64,000 bases of DNA from Dokdonia pacifica. Lineage in GTDB: Bacteria > Bacteroidota > Bacteroidia > Flavobacteriales > Flavobacteriaceae. Of this stretch, positions 8,668 through 17,576 are shown piece after piece. Every line of letters starts with the position of its first letter. The first letter of the stretch is position 1. The translations under genes and the position numbers were made by a program. The notes beneath the pieces are model-generated. The model saw only the letters and a program-made list of their open reading frames with translations. It ran no database searches and was not told the DNA's origin. Where the stretch lies: the NCBI RefSeq assembly GCF_900188275.1, contig NZ_FZNY01000001.1, positions 806,001 through 870,000 on the forward strand, read 5' to 3'.

Positions 8668-9825
8668 TTATTCATCTTGATCTCGAATCGCTGCCGCTGC
8701 ACCTCCTGCATTGAAAGCATCTGTAATTTCAACAAATGTACCTTCTCCCGTATTTGGGTCAATGATAATAAAATCTCCAAATGTTGTTAGACCTATCAAC
8801 TGATTTCTTAATAATGCCAAGCCCCAAACACTTGTATAATTAGTTTCACCAATAAAACTTGTTTCCCCAGTTATTGGATCAATGGTCACTAATTCATCTG
8901 TAGGGGAGTTAGGAACAACCAATGTTCCATAAAAAAAATCAAATCTAGGTTCAAAAACTATATCCCCTGAAGAGACAGCGCCAGAACCAAGGAGGCTAAT
9001 TATATTTCCTTGAGCTGTTGTAGGATCAATTGTTAAAAACTCACCATTTCTTGTTGCAGCATACAGTACTCCATTGTATCCTTCAAGAGCATTCACATCT
9101 GAAATGCCTATATTTCCAATAATAGAACCTTGACCTGAATCTAGGTCAATAGATATTAAATCTGAATTTAAATTTACTCCGTAAAGTTCATCATCTAAAA
9201 ATGCAATATCGCTTAAAGAAAACCCTATCGGTCCAATATCGTTAACTTCACCTGTATTAAAATTTAATGTAGAAAGCGTAGAGTTCACATCAAAATCAGC
9301 AAAATAAATGACTCGTTCATTTACAGCATTTTCTTTAAGTTCAATGCATATTTCCCTGAGATTTGATATAGATTGATTTGAATCCTTGACGCTAATTAAA
9401 GTACAGAAATTGTCATTTTCAATAGAAGAAGGGATGTCAATTAATATACTAACAGCTTGTTTTCCAGAATCAACAAATATGTCATTTTTAGTAAGCGTGT
9501 AATATTGAGATGCTCCTTGAATCGAAAAGTAAACTTCTTCAATATTAGATTCAACCTCAAAAACTAAATCAATCCTTTCTAATGTTGATCTTGTGGCTTT
9601 AATTGCGTCAGGATAGCTTATAAGCGATGGAGATTCACTTCCATCTGAAAACGGGAGAATGCCCGTTGTAATATTTCCAGTTTCGCCATCAAGGGAAATA
9701 GTAAGAGATTCTAACACTAAATCCAATTCAGGATCTAGAATAAAAGTTCCTTCATCTTCTTCACTACAGCCTATCAGGATAAGTGCTATGATTGAAATTT
9801 GTAAAATCTGGATAAAGTGTCTCAT
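8668..9825 (-). CDS. surface or periplasmic lipoprotein with beta-propeller-like repeats
   Basis: A 385-residue protein with a lipoprotein signal (lipobox ending in Gly-Cys, about residue 20) followed by Ser-Glu-Glu-Asp-Glu, an acidic stretch typical of surface-exported flavobacterial lipoproteins. Residues about 170-375 contain four or five degenerate repeats of the form 'ITIDPxTGExxxIG' and 'xYGxxxxxxLxxID', as in DUF4394/WD-like propellers. No catalytic motif is seen. It is the last gene before the terminator at 8554. Function unknown; ligand or surface binding is plausible. Confidence 0.8.
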   Translation of the reverse strand: MRHFIQILQISIIALILIGCSEEDEGTFILDPELDLVLESLTISLDGETGNITTGILPFSDGSESPSLISYPDAIKATRSTLERIDLVFEVESNIEEVYFSIQGASQYYTLTKNDIFVDSGKQAVSILIDIPSSIENDNFCTLISVKDSNQSISNLREICIELKENAVNERVIYFADFDVNSTLSTLNFNTGEVNDIGPIGFSLSDIAFLDDELYGVNLNSDLISIDLDSGQGSIIGNIGISDVNALEGYNGVLYAATRNGEFLTIDPTTAQGNIISLLGSGAVSSGDIVFEPRFDFFYGTLVVPNSPTDELVTIDPITGETSFIGETNYTSVWGLALLRNQLIGLTTFGDFIIIDPNTGEGTFVEITDAFNAGGAAAAIRDQDE

Positions 9826-10070
9826 TTTTAGTTGCTTTTTATATTAAAAAGACGTGAAATACATAAAAGGTTGCGCATGTTTTTAAAATTTAAGTTGGCA
9901 GGATGCAAAATTCTAGGAGATTGGTAATAAAATATTTACCTATCAAAGCTTCTATAAAAAGGAATAATTAGTAATATAGATCATATTAAAATGAGAGGAA
10001 AAGTGCTATCCTTAATGAATAGGTTCAAGTCTATTAGGATTTAAAGCCAATCATATAAAATTAATAAAAA

Positions 10071-10098
10071 AGCTCTCTGGTCATGAACACAGAGAGCT
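10071..10098 (-). terminator. terminator hairpin facing the promoter at 10138
   Basis: AGCTCTCTG pairs with CAGAGAGCT; on the minus strand it is followed by a T run (complement of 10065-10070). It lies only about 40 nt downstream of the -7 box at 10138. Confidence 0.75.
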
Positions 10099-10137
10099 AA
10101 ATCCTATAATTAAACAAACTACTATTTAATTATGGTA

Positions 10138-10203
10138 TAAATGTAATAGGTTGCTCAAAAATGAACTATCACAATCCTGCAAAATAGTATCACATTTCCG
10201 ACA
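10138..10203 (-). promoter_or_regulatory. regulated promoter C: 33-bp motif plus -7 box
   Basis: The plus-strand motif 10171-10203 begins ACAAT and ends ACATTTCCGACA. Exactly 25 nt away is TACATTTA (minus strand, 10138-10145), close to TAnnTTTG. The same arrangement occurs before the genes starting at 17388 and 26275. No gene follows before the terminator at 10071. Confidence 0.65.
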
Positions 10204-10249
10204 ATATGTACTATAATATGGCAACCCTATAGTACCGTCTATAAAAAAA

Positions 10250-10267
10250 GCACCTCAACTGAGGTGC
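10250..10267 (-). terminator. rho-independent terminator
   Basis: GCACCTCA pairs with TGAGGTGC (2-nt loop), with seven T on the minus strand after the stem (complement of 10243-10249). Confidence 0.85.
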
Positions 10268-10395
10268 CCTTTGTAATATGACTTGTTTGTGTTTTTAAGA
10301 AAACCTAACTGAAAAAATACTTAAAAACACATACTTTATATACGTCACATCTATTCTTTTTAGATTACGTATGTAAAAAATCAATTTTTAATAAA

Positions 10396-10425
10396 CAGCT
10401 CTCTGGAAATATATCCAGAGAACTG
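10396..10425 (-). terminator. terminator hairpin directly after the T9SS protein gene
   Basis: CAGCTCTCTGG pairs with CCAGAGAACTG (one mismatch) 46 bp beyond the stop codon of the gene at 10471. The U-tract is short, and the hairpin at 10250 may be the backup. Confidence 0.65.
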
Positions 10426-10470
10426 TCCCAAATTAAATAAACTACTATTTATTTACTCTTCTATTCATTT

Positions 10471-13400
10471 TTATCGCTTTATAAGCTGTTTTCTAGTACT
10501 TCCTAATGTTCCTTGTATCTCTACAAAATAAGCTCCTTTGGTTAGTGTAGTTACATCAAAACTTACAGTACCTATTGCAGTATGTCTATCGTGTGTAGCG
10601 ACTAATCGTCCACGAAGGTCATAAATCGCAATAGTTTCTATAGATATGCCTGAAGGGTTAGTTATATACACCATGTTACTTGCAGGATTAGGATACATTT
10701 TTAAGTCTTTTAGAATCATTGCATCTTCTATGCTTAATACATCTTCTACAGTCACTTCAAATGAGCAACAGGTTTCGTTTCCTGATGGATCTGTAGCACA
10801 TAAAGTAATCGTATGAATTCCTTCATCTAGTAATGTTCCAGGTATCGGATCTTGTGTAAGAAGTGCTACAGTTTCCTCACAATTATCTGAAGCCGTAGCA
10901 TCTCCCGTAGCAAAATAATCTGGCAATTCAAACAAAGGCATATCATCTGTGAGTTCGATAGTTTGATCTTCTGGACAAACTACTTCTGGTGAGATAAGAT
11001 CTTCAACCGTTACTGTAGCAGTACACATATCTATATTTCCACTAAGATCAGATACAATTAATGAAAACTCTGTAACTCCTACATTTCCGCAACTAAGATT
11101 GGATGAACTTACAAAACGCACATACCCATCATATGAAGGAATTACTTGTCCTGATTGGGAAGTACTAACATCTACAAAATACGTTGTGCCTTGTTCTAAT
11201 TCAAAATTTAATGTCCCATTAATGAACACGCCTTCTGGGCTTCTAAATGTAAAGCCAACAAATTCTGGTCTCGTTATTAAGTTCCCACTATTTCGTACAG
11301 GAGGAGCATCATAAAGTATTGCTATAGCCCCTAAGTCTCCTGTAGTTGTATGTGTAAGTTGATACGTCCCTGTAAAAGGCGCTACAAAACTATATGCATC
11401 TACAAACGAAGGATTATCACCTACAATAAATGTATCTTCTATATCGGTATCAGTTATTTCGCCACTATACAATAACGTTCCTAAATCTATTGTAAAATCA
11501 CAGTTGTCAGCACTACCACCATCTATTTGTGTAATGTCAAAATTTGCTTCGCCATTTTCATCTAACTGTACTGTTATATCTTGACAGATTGCTGTAGGAG
11601 TGATCAAATCTTCAACAGTTACTGTAGCTGTACAAGTAGCTTCATTTCCATGTATATCTATTGCTGTAAGCGTCACTGTATTCTCCCCTAAGTCAGCACA
11701 GGTAAATGTATCTATATCAACACTTAATGCCTCAATAGCACAATTATCACTTGCACCGTTAGTAATACTCTCTGCGGTAATTGTTGCTATTCCAGTGGCA
11801 TCTAGCTGTACTGTAATATCTTGACAAATCACTTCTGGAGCAACCGTATCTTCTACAGTAACTGTAGTCGTACAAGCAGCTTCGTTTCCATTAGTATCAA
11901 CAACCGTTAAGGTTACTGTATTTTCTCCTACATGAGTACAATCAAAACTATCTATATCAATACTCAAGGATGCGATTCCACAATTATCAGTACTACCTCC
12001 ATCTATATCTATTGCTGTAATTGTTGCGATTCCAGCTGCATCTAACTGTACAGTGACCGCTTGACAAATTACTTCTGGAGCAAGGGTATCTTCTACAATC
12101 ACCGTAGCTTCACAAGAAGTCATGTTGCCGCTTGTATCTGTTACGGTTAAGGTAACTGTATTCTCTCCTAAGTTTGCACAATTAAATGAGGCTGTATCAA
12201 TACTTAAGGAAGCAACACCACAATTATCAGTACTCCCATTATCTATATCTGTTGCAGTAATACTTGCATTTCCATTGGCGTCTAGTTGCAGGGTAATATT
12301 TTGACAAAGTGCCTCTGGTGCAAGCGTATCTTCTACCGTTACAATTGCAGTACAAGAATCACTATTATCATCAACACTGGTTGCAGTAAGTGTAACAGTA
12401 TTCATCCCAATATTAGAACAATCAAAACTAGTGATATCGAGTGTTACACTATCTGCATTTGCAGAACCCCCATCTATTTGGGCAGCAGTGATAGTCGCAT
12501 TTCCATTTGCATCTAATTGTACTGTAATGTCTTGACATACTGCGGTAGGAAAAGATTCTTCTACTATTGTTACTATAGCATCACATGTATCTGAATTACC
12601 ACTATCATCAGTTACTGTTAGAGTAACCGTATTTTCTCCAAGATCTGCTGTGGTAAATGTATCTTGAGAAATAGTTAGTGAAGCTATACCACAATTATCT
12701 GTACTTCCATTATCTATATCTGTTGCAGTGATACTTGCATTTCCGTTGACGTCTAGTTGTAGGGTAATATTTTGGCAAAGTGCTTCTGGCGCGAGTGTAT
12801 CTTCAATAGTAACAGTCGCGGCACACATTGCTGTAACACCCCCTACATTGGTAGCAGTTACAGTTACGGTGTTTTCTCCAATATTTGTACAGTTAAACGT
12901 ATCTATATCTATAGAAATCGTATCAATAGCAGGATCATTCACATCTCCAGCAAATATGTCTTGTACTTGTATAGTGCCTTGTCCATTTTCGTCGAGTTGT
13001 ACCGTAATATCTACACAGGCAATATCAAAATTATTTGGATCACTACAATCTGGGGTATAATCAAAAATTTGAGATCCTGGCTCCCCTTGACAATTGGCTC
13101 CCTCAAAATTAAAACCTACAAGTGGATTAAAAGGTCCACAAGCGGTAAAGAATTGATCATCAAAAGGGTTGGTAGCATCAAAACAAACCGCTGGATCTTC
13201 TCCAGCAGCACCTGGAAGAAATCTAATTTTTAAATGCACAAGTGCAACAGGCGTGCCTGCAGGAACATTATCTCCATACATACCACTACTAGCATTTTGT
13301 TGCCATATAAAAGATACTTTGGTGTCTTCTGTGTCATTATTAATAAAACTGGTATAGTGTGCTCCTAAAGGCACAGGAGTCCCTCCTACATCTACAATCA

Positions 13401-13674
13401 CTTCTCCACCAAGTAGTGAAGTGTCTGGACGCTCAAAGGTGATCCTATTATTATTGGCTACTTGTGTACCAAAAGCAGTTGCACTATAATCTAAAAAAAA
13501 TTGCCCTGAACCCATGCTAAAAGCAACATCAGATGCAATCATCACATCTACTTCATAGAAAGAATCTGGTCCCTCTGTAGTCACTTCGGGATTTTGAAAT
13601 GACAGCGTAATATCCTGAGCCTGTATAGTACATACAGCCAAGATCATTGTTAGAAAAATTGGAATATATTTCAT
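10471..13674 (-). CDS. T9SS-exported surface protein: cohesin-like module, seven Ig/HYR-like repeats, type A sorting domain
   Basis: A 1067-residue protein with a signal peptide ending near Ala-Gln. Residues about 20-190 form a beta-rich module (SMGSGQFFLDYSATAFG) that resembles cohesin/CBM2-type folds and recurs at the N-terminus of the protein at 14818. Seven repeats of about 75-85 residues follow, each with 'ICQDITVQLD', 'NGxSTDNC' and 'GENTVTLT'; the seventh carries a long insertion. Then comes a canonical HYR domain and a C-terminal T9SS type A domain (MYPNPASN, then GAYFVEIQ, ending KQLIKR). The protein should be secreted by type IX and anchored to the cell surface. Paired Cys in the repeats suggest disulfides. 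Role is probably adhesion or scaffolding (inference). Confidence 0.9.
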   Translation of the reverse strand: MKYIPIFLTMILAVCTIQAQDITLSFQNPEVTTEGPDSFYEVDVMIASDVAFSMGSGQFFLDYSATAFGTQVANNNRITFERPDTSLLGGEVIVDVGGTPVPLGAHYTSFINNDTEDTKVSFIWQQNASSGMYGDNVPAGTPVALVHLKIRFLPGAAGEDPAVCFDATNPFDDQFFTACGPFNPLVGFNFEGANCQGEPGSQIFDYTPDCSDPNNFDIACVDITVQLDENGQGTIQVQDIFAGDVNDPAIDTISIDIDTFNCTNIGENTVTVTATNVGGVTAMCAATVTIEDTLAPEALCQNITLQLDVNGNASITATDIDNGSTDNCGIASLTISQDTFTTADLGENTVTLTVTDDSGNSDTCDAIVTIVEESFPTAVCQDITVQLDANGNATITAAQIDGGSANADSVTLDITSFDCSNIGMNTVTLTATSVDDNSDSCTAIVTVEDTLAPEALCQNITLQLDANGNASITATDIDNGSTDNCGVASLSIDTASFNCANLGENTVTLTVTDTSGNMTSCEATVIVEDTLAPEVICQAVTVQLDAAGIATITAIDIDGGSTDNCGIASLSIDIDSFDCTHVGENTVTLTVVDTNGNEAACTTTVTVEDTVAPEVICQDITVQLDATGIATITAESITNGASDNCAIEALSVDIDTFTCADLGENTVTLTAIDIHGNEATCTATVTVEDLITPTAICQDITVQLDENGEANFDITQIDGGSADNCDFTIDLGTLLYSGEITDTDIEDTFIVGDNPSFVDAYSFVAPFTGTYQLTHTTTGDLGAIAILYDAPPVRNSGNLITRPEFVGFTFRSPEGVFINGTLNFELEQGTTYFVDVSTSQSGQVIPSYDGYVRFVSSSNLSCGNVGVTEFSLIVSDLSGNIDMCTATVTVEDLISPEVVCPEDQTIELTDDMPLFELPDYFATGDATASDNCEETVALLTQDPIPGTLLDEGIHTITLCATDPSGNETCCSFEVTVEDVLSIEDAMILKDLKMYPNPASNMVYITNPSGISIETIAIYDLRGRLVATHDRHTAIGTVSFDVTTLTKGAYFVEIQGTLGSTRKQLIKR

Positions 13675-13724
13675 AGTATTTAATTTTATAAGATCATTTT
13701 ATATTTTTTCTACACACGTTATTT

Positions 13725-13740
13725 CGCTTTCGCGAAAGCG
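13725..13740. repeat. short palindrome, intergenic copy
   Basis: CGCTTTCGCGAAAGCG lies between the YceI-like gene and the T9SS protein gene. Confidence 0.9.
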
Positions 13741-13752
13741 TATGAAAGTGTT

Positions 13753-14307
13753 CTATTCTTCATTTTGACATACTGCATACTCAAAATTGAATGTCATTTG
13801 AATTCTCTTTGAGATATGAGCATCAAATACACTTGGGATTGAAATGTTAAAATCTTTTATTTTTATTGCTGTTTCTCCTACCATTCTATAGGAGTCTTCT
13901 GTTCTAGTGATTAATACTTTTATTCGTATAGGCACAGTAATTCCTTTTATGGTCAATCCTCCTTCTACTATTCGTGCTTGCGGTGATTCTTGTGATGCAT
14001 CAAAATTCACAATCCTACCGATAAACCGAGCATCAGGATATAAATCAGATTCTAAATATGTCTTATTAAAATGCTGCTGCATTGACTCCTTTTCAAAGTC
14101 AAATGCACTGACCAATAGATGAATCGACAAATCCCCTGTACACACATCTAGCACGCTGGCCACTTTATTATTTATACCCTCTATCGTCGCTACAGAGGTA
14201 TGTGAAAAAAAGGCCACTTCTCCTGTTTTTGTTAGGTAGTGGTTTCTATTTCTTTCTGTACTTGACACAGAACTTATTAAAAGAAAAATGAGTATTAGTT
14301 TATTCAT
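13753..14307 (-). CDS. YceI-family protein
   Basis: A 184-residue exported protein with the YceI lipocalin-like pattern: GEVAFFSHTSVATIEGINNKV near residue 30, 'SAFDFEKESMQQHFNKTYLESDLYPDARFIG' in the middle, and 'GGLTIKGITVPI' later. Members bind isoprenoid or amphiphilic ligands in the periplasm (established for some). The signal sequence is short and lacks a clear cleavage site. It lies in the block of surface proteins, with terminator 14498 upstream of it. Confidence 0.85.
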   Translation of the reverse strand: MNKLILIFLLISSVSSTERNRNHYLTKTGEVAFFSHTSVATIEGINNKVASVLDVCTGDLSIHLLVSAFDFEKESMQQHFNKTYLESDLYPDARFIGRIVNFDASQESPQARIVEGGLTIKGITVPIRIKVLITRTEDSYRMVGETAIKIKDFNISIPSVFDAHISKRIQMTFNFEYAVCQNEE

Positions 14308-14497
14308 TTCTTATTTCTAAAAAGAAAAGATCGCTAGCCCTCCAACCAGACGACCTTTCCTACTACACAATAAATTAATCACGTATAAGTTGGATGGGGA
14401 CATAACTAATCTATCTACATTCACAATTCTCCTTTTAGTACTATTAAATAGGTAATTACATATCAAAATATGCTTGAAACATTACAGAAGTGTCTGT

Positions 14498-14529
14498 AAA
14501 AAAGCTCCTCCTATATGAAGGAGCTTTTT
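14498..14529. terminator. bidirectional terminator after the PID-CTERM-like gene
   Basis: AAAAAGCTCCT pairs with AGGAGCTTTTT, with A/T tracts on both sides. It lies 57 bp beyond the stop of the minus-strand gene at 14586. Confidence 0.85.
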
Positions 14530-14585
14530 ATTTTACTAAACCAATTATAATATCTCACTATAACAATTATGATTAGAAAAATTTC

Positions 14586-14795
14586 TTATCTAACATTCTT
14601 CATTTTCTTACGTAATCCTATATATGCTCCTGCAGCAAGCGCCACACCTATTAATCCATCTATAGGCATGGGTGGTGGGACATCTTCTACATCATCATCA
14701 AAAGTGATTTGAGGTGTCGTCGCACTTGCACTTAGCGATAGCATCAGCCCAGTAATTACTATTAGGATTCTTATATTTTTTATATATGGTTTCAT
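14586..14795 (-). CDS. small exported protein with PID-CTERM-like C-terminus
   Basis: A 69-residue protein with an N-terminal hydrophobic signal (ending near Ala-Ser-Ala), a short acidic linker (DDDVEDVPPP), then Pro-Met-Pro-Ile-Asp-Gly, a hydrophobic helix and a basic tail (RKKMKNVR). Pro-Ile-Asp followed by a transmembrane helix and basic end is the pattern of the PID-CTERM putative sorting domain found on tiny Bacteroidetes proteins. It starts 23 bp after the stop of the T9SS protein gene at 14818 and is probably cotranscribed, ending at terminator 14498. Function unknown. Confidence 0.8.
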   Translation of the reverse strand: MKPYIKNIRILIVITGLMLSLSASATTPQITFDDDVEDVPPPMPIDGLIGVALAAGAYIGLRKKMKNVR

Positions 14796-14817
14796 ATTAT
14801 GAGTTTTGATGTTATGA

Positions 14818-17388
14818 TTATTGCTTGATCATTCTACGTGTTACCGTACCAGCATCGCTTGAAAGGGTTACGAAATAAATTCCTTTACTTACATTGCTCA
14901 TAGCATTTGTAGTAAGTGTATTTCCAATAAATTGTACTTGCTTGTTATACAATTGCTGCCCTAACATATTAGTTACAGTAAGTGTTACTTCTTTTCCCTG
15001 TAAATCTGTAGATACGATACTTAGGTTTGTATTTCCTATTGGATTTGGGAATAGGGTAAGTGCAAACGCTTCTACAGTTTCTGTGGCTAATGCTTCTTCC
15101 GCGAAAGCGAAACTAAAACGATTACTAGCCGAGCTTTCATCATCTGAGCTTACAGTAAATGAAATCACATTTTCTCCTTCAGAAAGTGGTGTAGAGATTC
15201 CTGTAAATGCGTCTACCAAATAAGCCGTTACTTCTCCTAATGCAGCAACATCTACTACTAGCGTATAGGCATCGGTTCTATAGGTGGTATTTACTAATGG
15301 GATGATCTCCCCTTCTTGTGGAAGGAAACGACGCTCTATACTTAATGTCGTATCATCATTAGAAATCGCCATAGACTCATCTTGATTAAAGAATTTAGAC
15401 GCATCTTCTAGTGTGATACTATTACTATGATCTGGGGAAAAGAATATTCCAAAACTATCTTGTAATGATGTTCCTGTTTCATAGGCTTCTGTACGATATA
15501 ATTGGCCTATAATATGTGCTTCATCTAATGGATTATTTTCTGTAAAACTTGTGGCAGTATCTTCTCCAACAACTTTACTAGTTTCAGCAAATAGTATAGA
15601 AGCAGCGCCATTAGTTGCTGTCGTTACAAATCCAGCTTGTCCTGGTTGCAAAAACTGATTGGCTGCAGACATAGAGGTATTGGTCCCAGATGGAAGCATT
15701 ACCGTTACATAAGCACCACGTTCTCCTAAGGAAGGGTCCCACACAAAATATTGATTGGTATTTACATTGGTAGACGCCGTAGTAACTGTTCCCATATCTA
15801 CAGACGCTTGATATGGGTTTCCAAAGAAATTAAAATCACCTGCCGTTGCGCTAAAATCAGTTTGTGATACATTTCCAGTAACTAACGTTCCCGTAGCTCT
15901 AATAACTGTTTCTGAAGGAGTAGGTGTAGCCGCACTTAAATCTACCGCACGACTTCCGCGTACAAAAAGACGATATCCTTTCCCTGCAGTAAGCACATCG
16001 GTGTCTGTATTGGTAATTGCTTCCCATGCTTGTGCTACATTATTTAACTCAAACAAAGATGCATTATCTGTCACGGTATCATCAAAACCATTGGCTCCTG
16101 CATCACCTCCTGTGATATGGGTTCCAAAACCAGGATTCGGATCAAGATTAGTCCCATCTACATTGTTTACCCCTTCTTGCCAGTTGGCATTAATGGTAGT
16201 ACTCGTAGTCACAGCACTTGAAGTTAATCGAAACGCACGACGACTAGACATATAACGTTCTACAGTCACATCTCCTGTAATGGTTCCGTTTGCAACCTCA
16301 GCAAGCATCGCTGTAGTAGATGCATTACTTTTAAAAGTAAGCGTGCCTCCCGTTACATCTAGCGTCCCATCAGTAAGTATTACGGTACTCAATACATCAA
16401 CAGTTCCTGTAAGTGTCGCATCAGCGGTACTTGTATTATTCATTACTAAATTAGCAACGCCAAAATCTCCACTGATTGCTTGTGCAGCTACACCAGAAAT
16501 AACGATGGTAGATTGATCGGCTGTCAATGTTCCTGAAACATCAAGGTTACCATGAAGATTCAGTGTATTTGCTGCAATATCAAGTACACCTGTATTTGCG
16601 ATGGTTACATTATTTGCAATCACATCTCCTGTAAAAATCGCATCTGGCGATAGTACTTCAATATTATCGTTTATAGTTGCTACACCTTCAGGTGGCTGTG
16701 GCGTCCAAGCATCATTCTCCCATACAAAGGTGACTCCATTAAAAATTACAGATCCTGAACAGTCAGGCGAGTAATCAAAAATCTGACTTCCAGGCTCACT
16801 TAAACAATCTGCTCCTTCAAAACTAAATCCTACTAACGGATCAAAAGGCCCACAAGCTGTAAAAAATTGATCATCAAAAGGATTGGTCGCATCAAAGCAT
16901 ACATCAGGGCTTTCTGCTGTAGCGCCTGGTAAAAATTGAATTTTCACATGTACCAATACCACAGGAGTTCCTGCAGGTACATTATCTCCATACATTCCGC
17001 TACTGGCATTTTGTTGCCATAAAAAAGACACTTTAGAATCTGTAGTATCATTTGTTGTAAAACTTGTATAATGTGCTCCTAAAGGCACTGGTGTTCCACC
17101 TACATCTACAATCACAGCTCCACCTAATAAAGAGGTTTCTGGACGTTCAAATGTAATAGCCCCACTATTATCGGCTTGCGTTCCAAAAGCCAACGGATTA
17201 TAGTCTAAAAAAAACTGTCCAGACCCCATACTAAAGGCAACATCTGAAGAGATCATCACATCTACTTCATAAAAACTATCCATCCCATCGGTGGTGATTT
17301 CTGGGTTTTCAAAGGATAGGGTAATGTCTTGTGATTGCATTGTAAAAATGGCAAACAACATTAAAATTCCTAGGGTAATTTGTTTCAT
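14818..17388 (-). CDS. T9SS-exported surface protein with cohesin-like N-terminal module
   Basis: An 856-residue protein. The first 205 residues are closely similar to the N-terminus of the protein at 10471 (signal peptide, SMGSGQFFLDYNPLAFG module, and a shared tail 'CGPFDPLVGFSFEGA'). Residues about 230-345 look like a beta-solenoid segment (repeated 'DVxVxxTGVLDI'-like strands), and about 345-650 match the generic flavobacterial surface region seen before sorting domains. The C-terminus is a T9SS type A domain (LFPNPIGNTN, GIYFVTLSS, RRMIKQ). A degenerate palindrome copy near 15100 encodes AFAEEA. Its promoter (17440-17505) carries the shared 33-bp motif. Confidence 0.88.
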   Translation of the reverse strand: MKQITLGILMLFAIFTMQSQDITLSFENPEITTDGMDSFYEVDVMISSDVAFSMGSGQFFLDYNPLAFGTQADNSGAITFERPETSLLGGAVIVDVGGTPVPLGAHYTSFTTNDTTDSKVSFLWQQNASSGMYGDNVPAGTPVVLVHVKIQFLPGATAESPDVCFDATNPFDDQFFTACGPFDPLVGFSFEGADCLSEPGSQIFDYSPDCSGSVIFNGVTFVWENDAWTPQPPEGVATINDNIEVLSPDAIFTGDVIANNVTIANTGVLDIAANTLNLHGNLDVSGTLTADQSTIVISGVAAQAISGDFGVANLVMNNTSTADATLTGTVDVLSTVILTDGTLDVTGGTLTFKSNASTTAMLAEVANGTITGDVTVERYMSSRRAFRLTSSAVTTSTTINANWQEGVNNVDGTNLDPNPGFGTHITGGDAGANGFDDTVTDNASLFELNNVAQAWEAITNTDTDVLTAGKGYRLFVRGSRAVDLSAATPTPSETVIRATGTLVTGNVSQTDFSATAGDFNFFGNPYQASVDMGTVTTASTNVNTNQYFVWDPSLGERGAYVTVMLPSGTNTSMSAANQFLQPGQAGFVTTATNGAASILFAETSKVVGEDTATSFTENNPLDEAHIIGQLYRTEAYETGTSLQDSFGIFFSPDHSNSITLEDASKFFNQDESMAISNDDTTLSIERRFLPQEGEIIPLVNTTYRTDAYTLVVDVAALGEVTAYLVDAFTGISTPLSEGENVISFTVSSDDESSASNRFSFAFAEEALATETVEAFALTLFPNPIGNTNLSIVSTDLQGKEVTLTVTNMLGQQLYNKQVQFIGNTLTTNAMSNVSKGIYFVTLSSDAGTVTRRMIKQ

Positions 17389-17439
17389 TGTTAAATAAAT
17401 TTGTAGTTATTATTTGGGTGATATTTGTATATGCTTTCG

Positions 17440-17505
17440 CGAAATTAGCCTCAGATTCCCCTTTCCACTATAACAATACCGCACAATGCTGGCACGTTTC
17501 CGACA
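17440..17505 (-). promoter_or_regulatory. regulated promoter B: 33-bp motif plus -7 box
   Basis: Plus-strand motif 17473-17505 (ACAATACCGC at the start, ACGTTTCCGACA at the end). After exactly 25 nt comes TAATTTCG on the minus strand (17440-17447), 52 nt upstream of the ATG at 17388. The -7 box overlaps a truncated palindrome (CTTTCGCGAAA, 17434-17444). Confidence 0.75.
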
Positions 17506-17576
17506 TTTATGGCGAAAACGTACACATCATTATTAAAAGGGAAGAGATTATAGAAATTTTTGGCTGTTACATGACC

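Larger units (their letters stand above)
9826..10470. other. 645-bp intergenic region with one promoter and three successive minus-strand terminators
   Basis: No credible gene. It holds terminator hairpins at 10396, 10250 and 10071 and a motif-bearing promoter at 10138-10203. The 10071-10137 and 10396-10460 segments are related: both carry the same A/T-rich block (plus-strand ACTACTATTTA) next to a CTCTCTGG hairpin. This suggests a duplicated 3' end. Confidence 0.6.

Noticed and set aside
11099-13357. Several long plus-strand frames opposite the T9SS repeat protein
   Set aside because: They are by-products of the repetitive codons on the minus strand.
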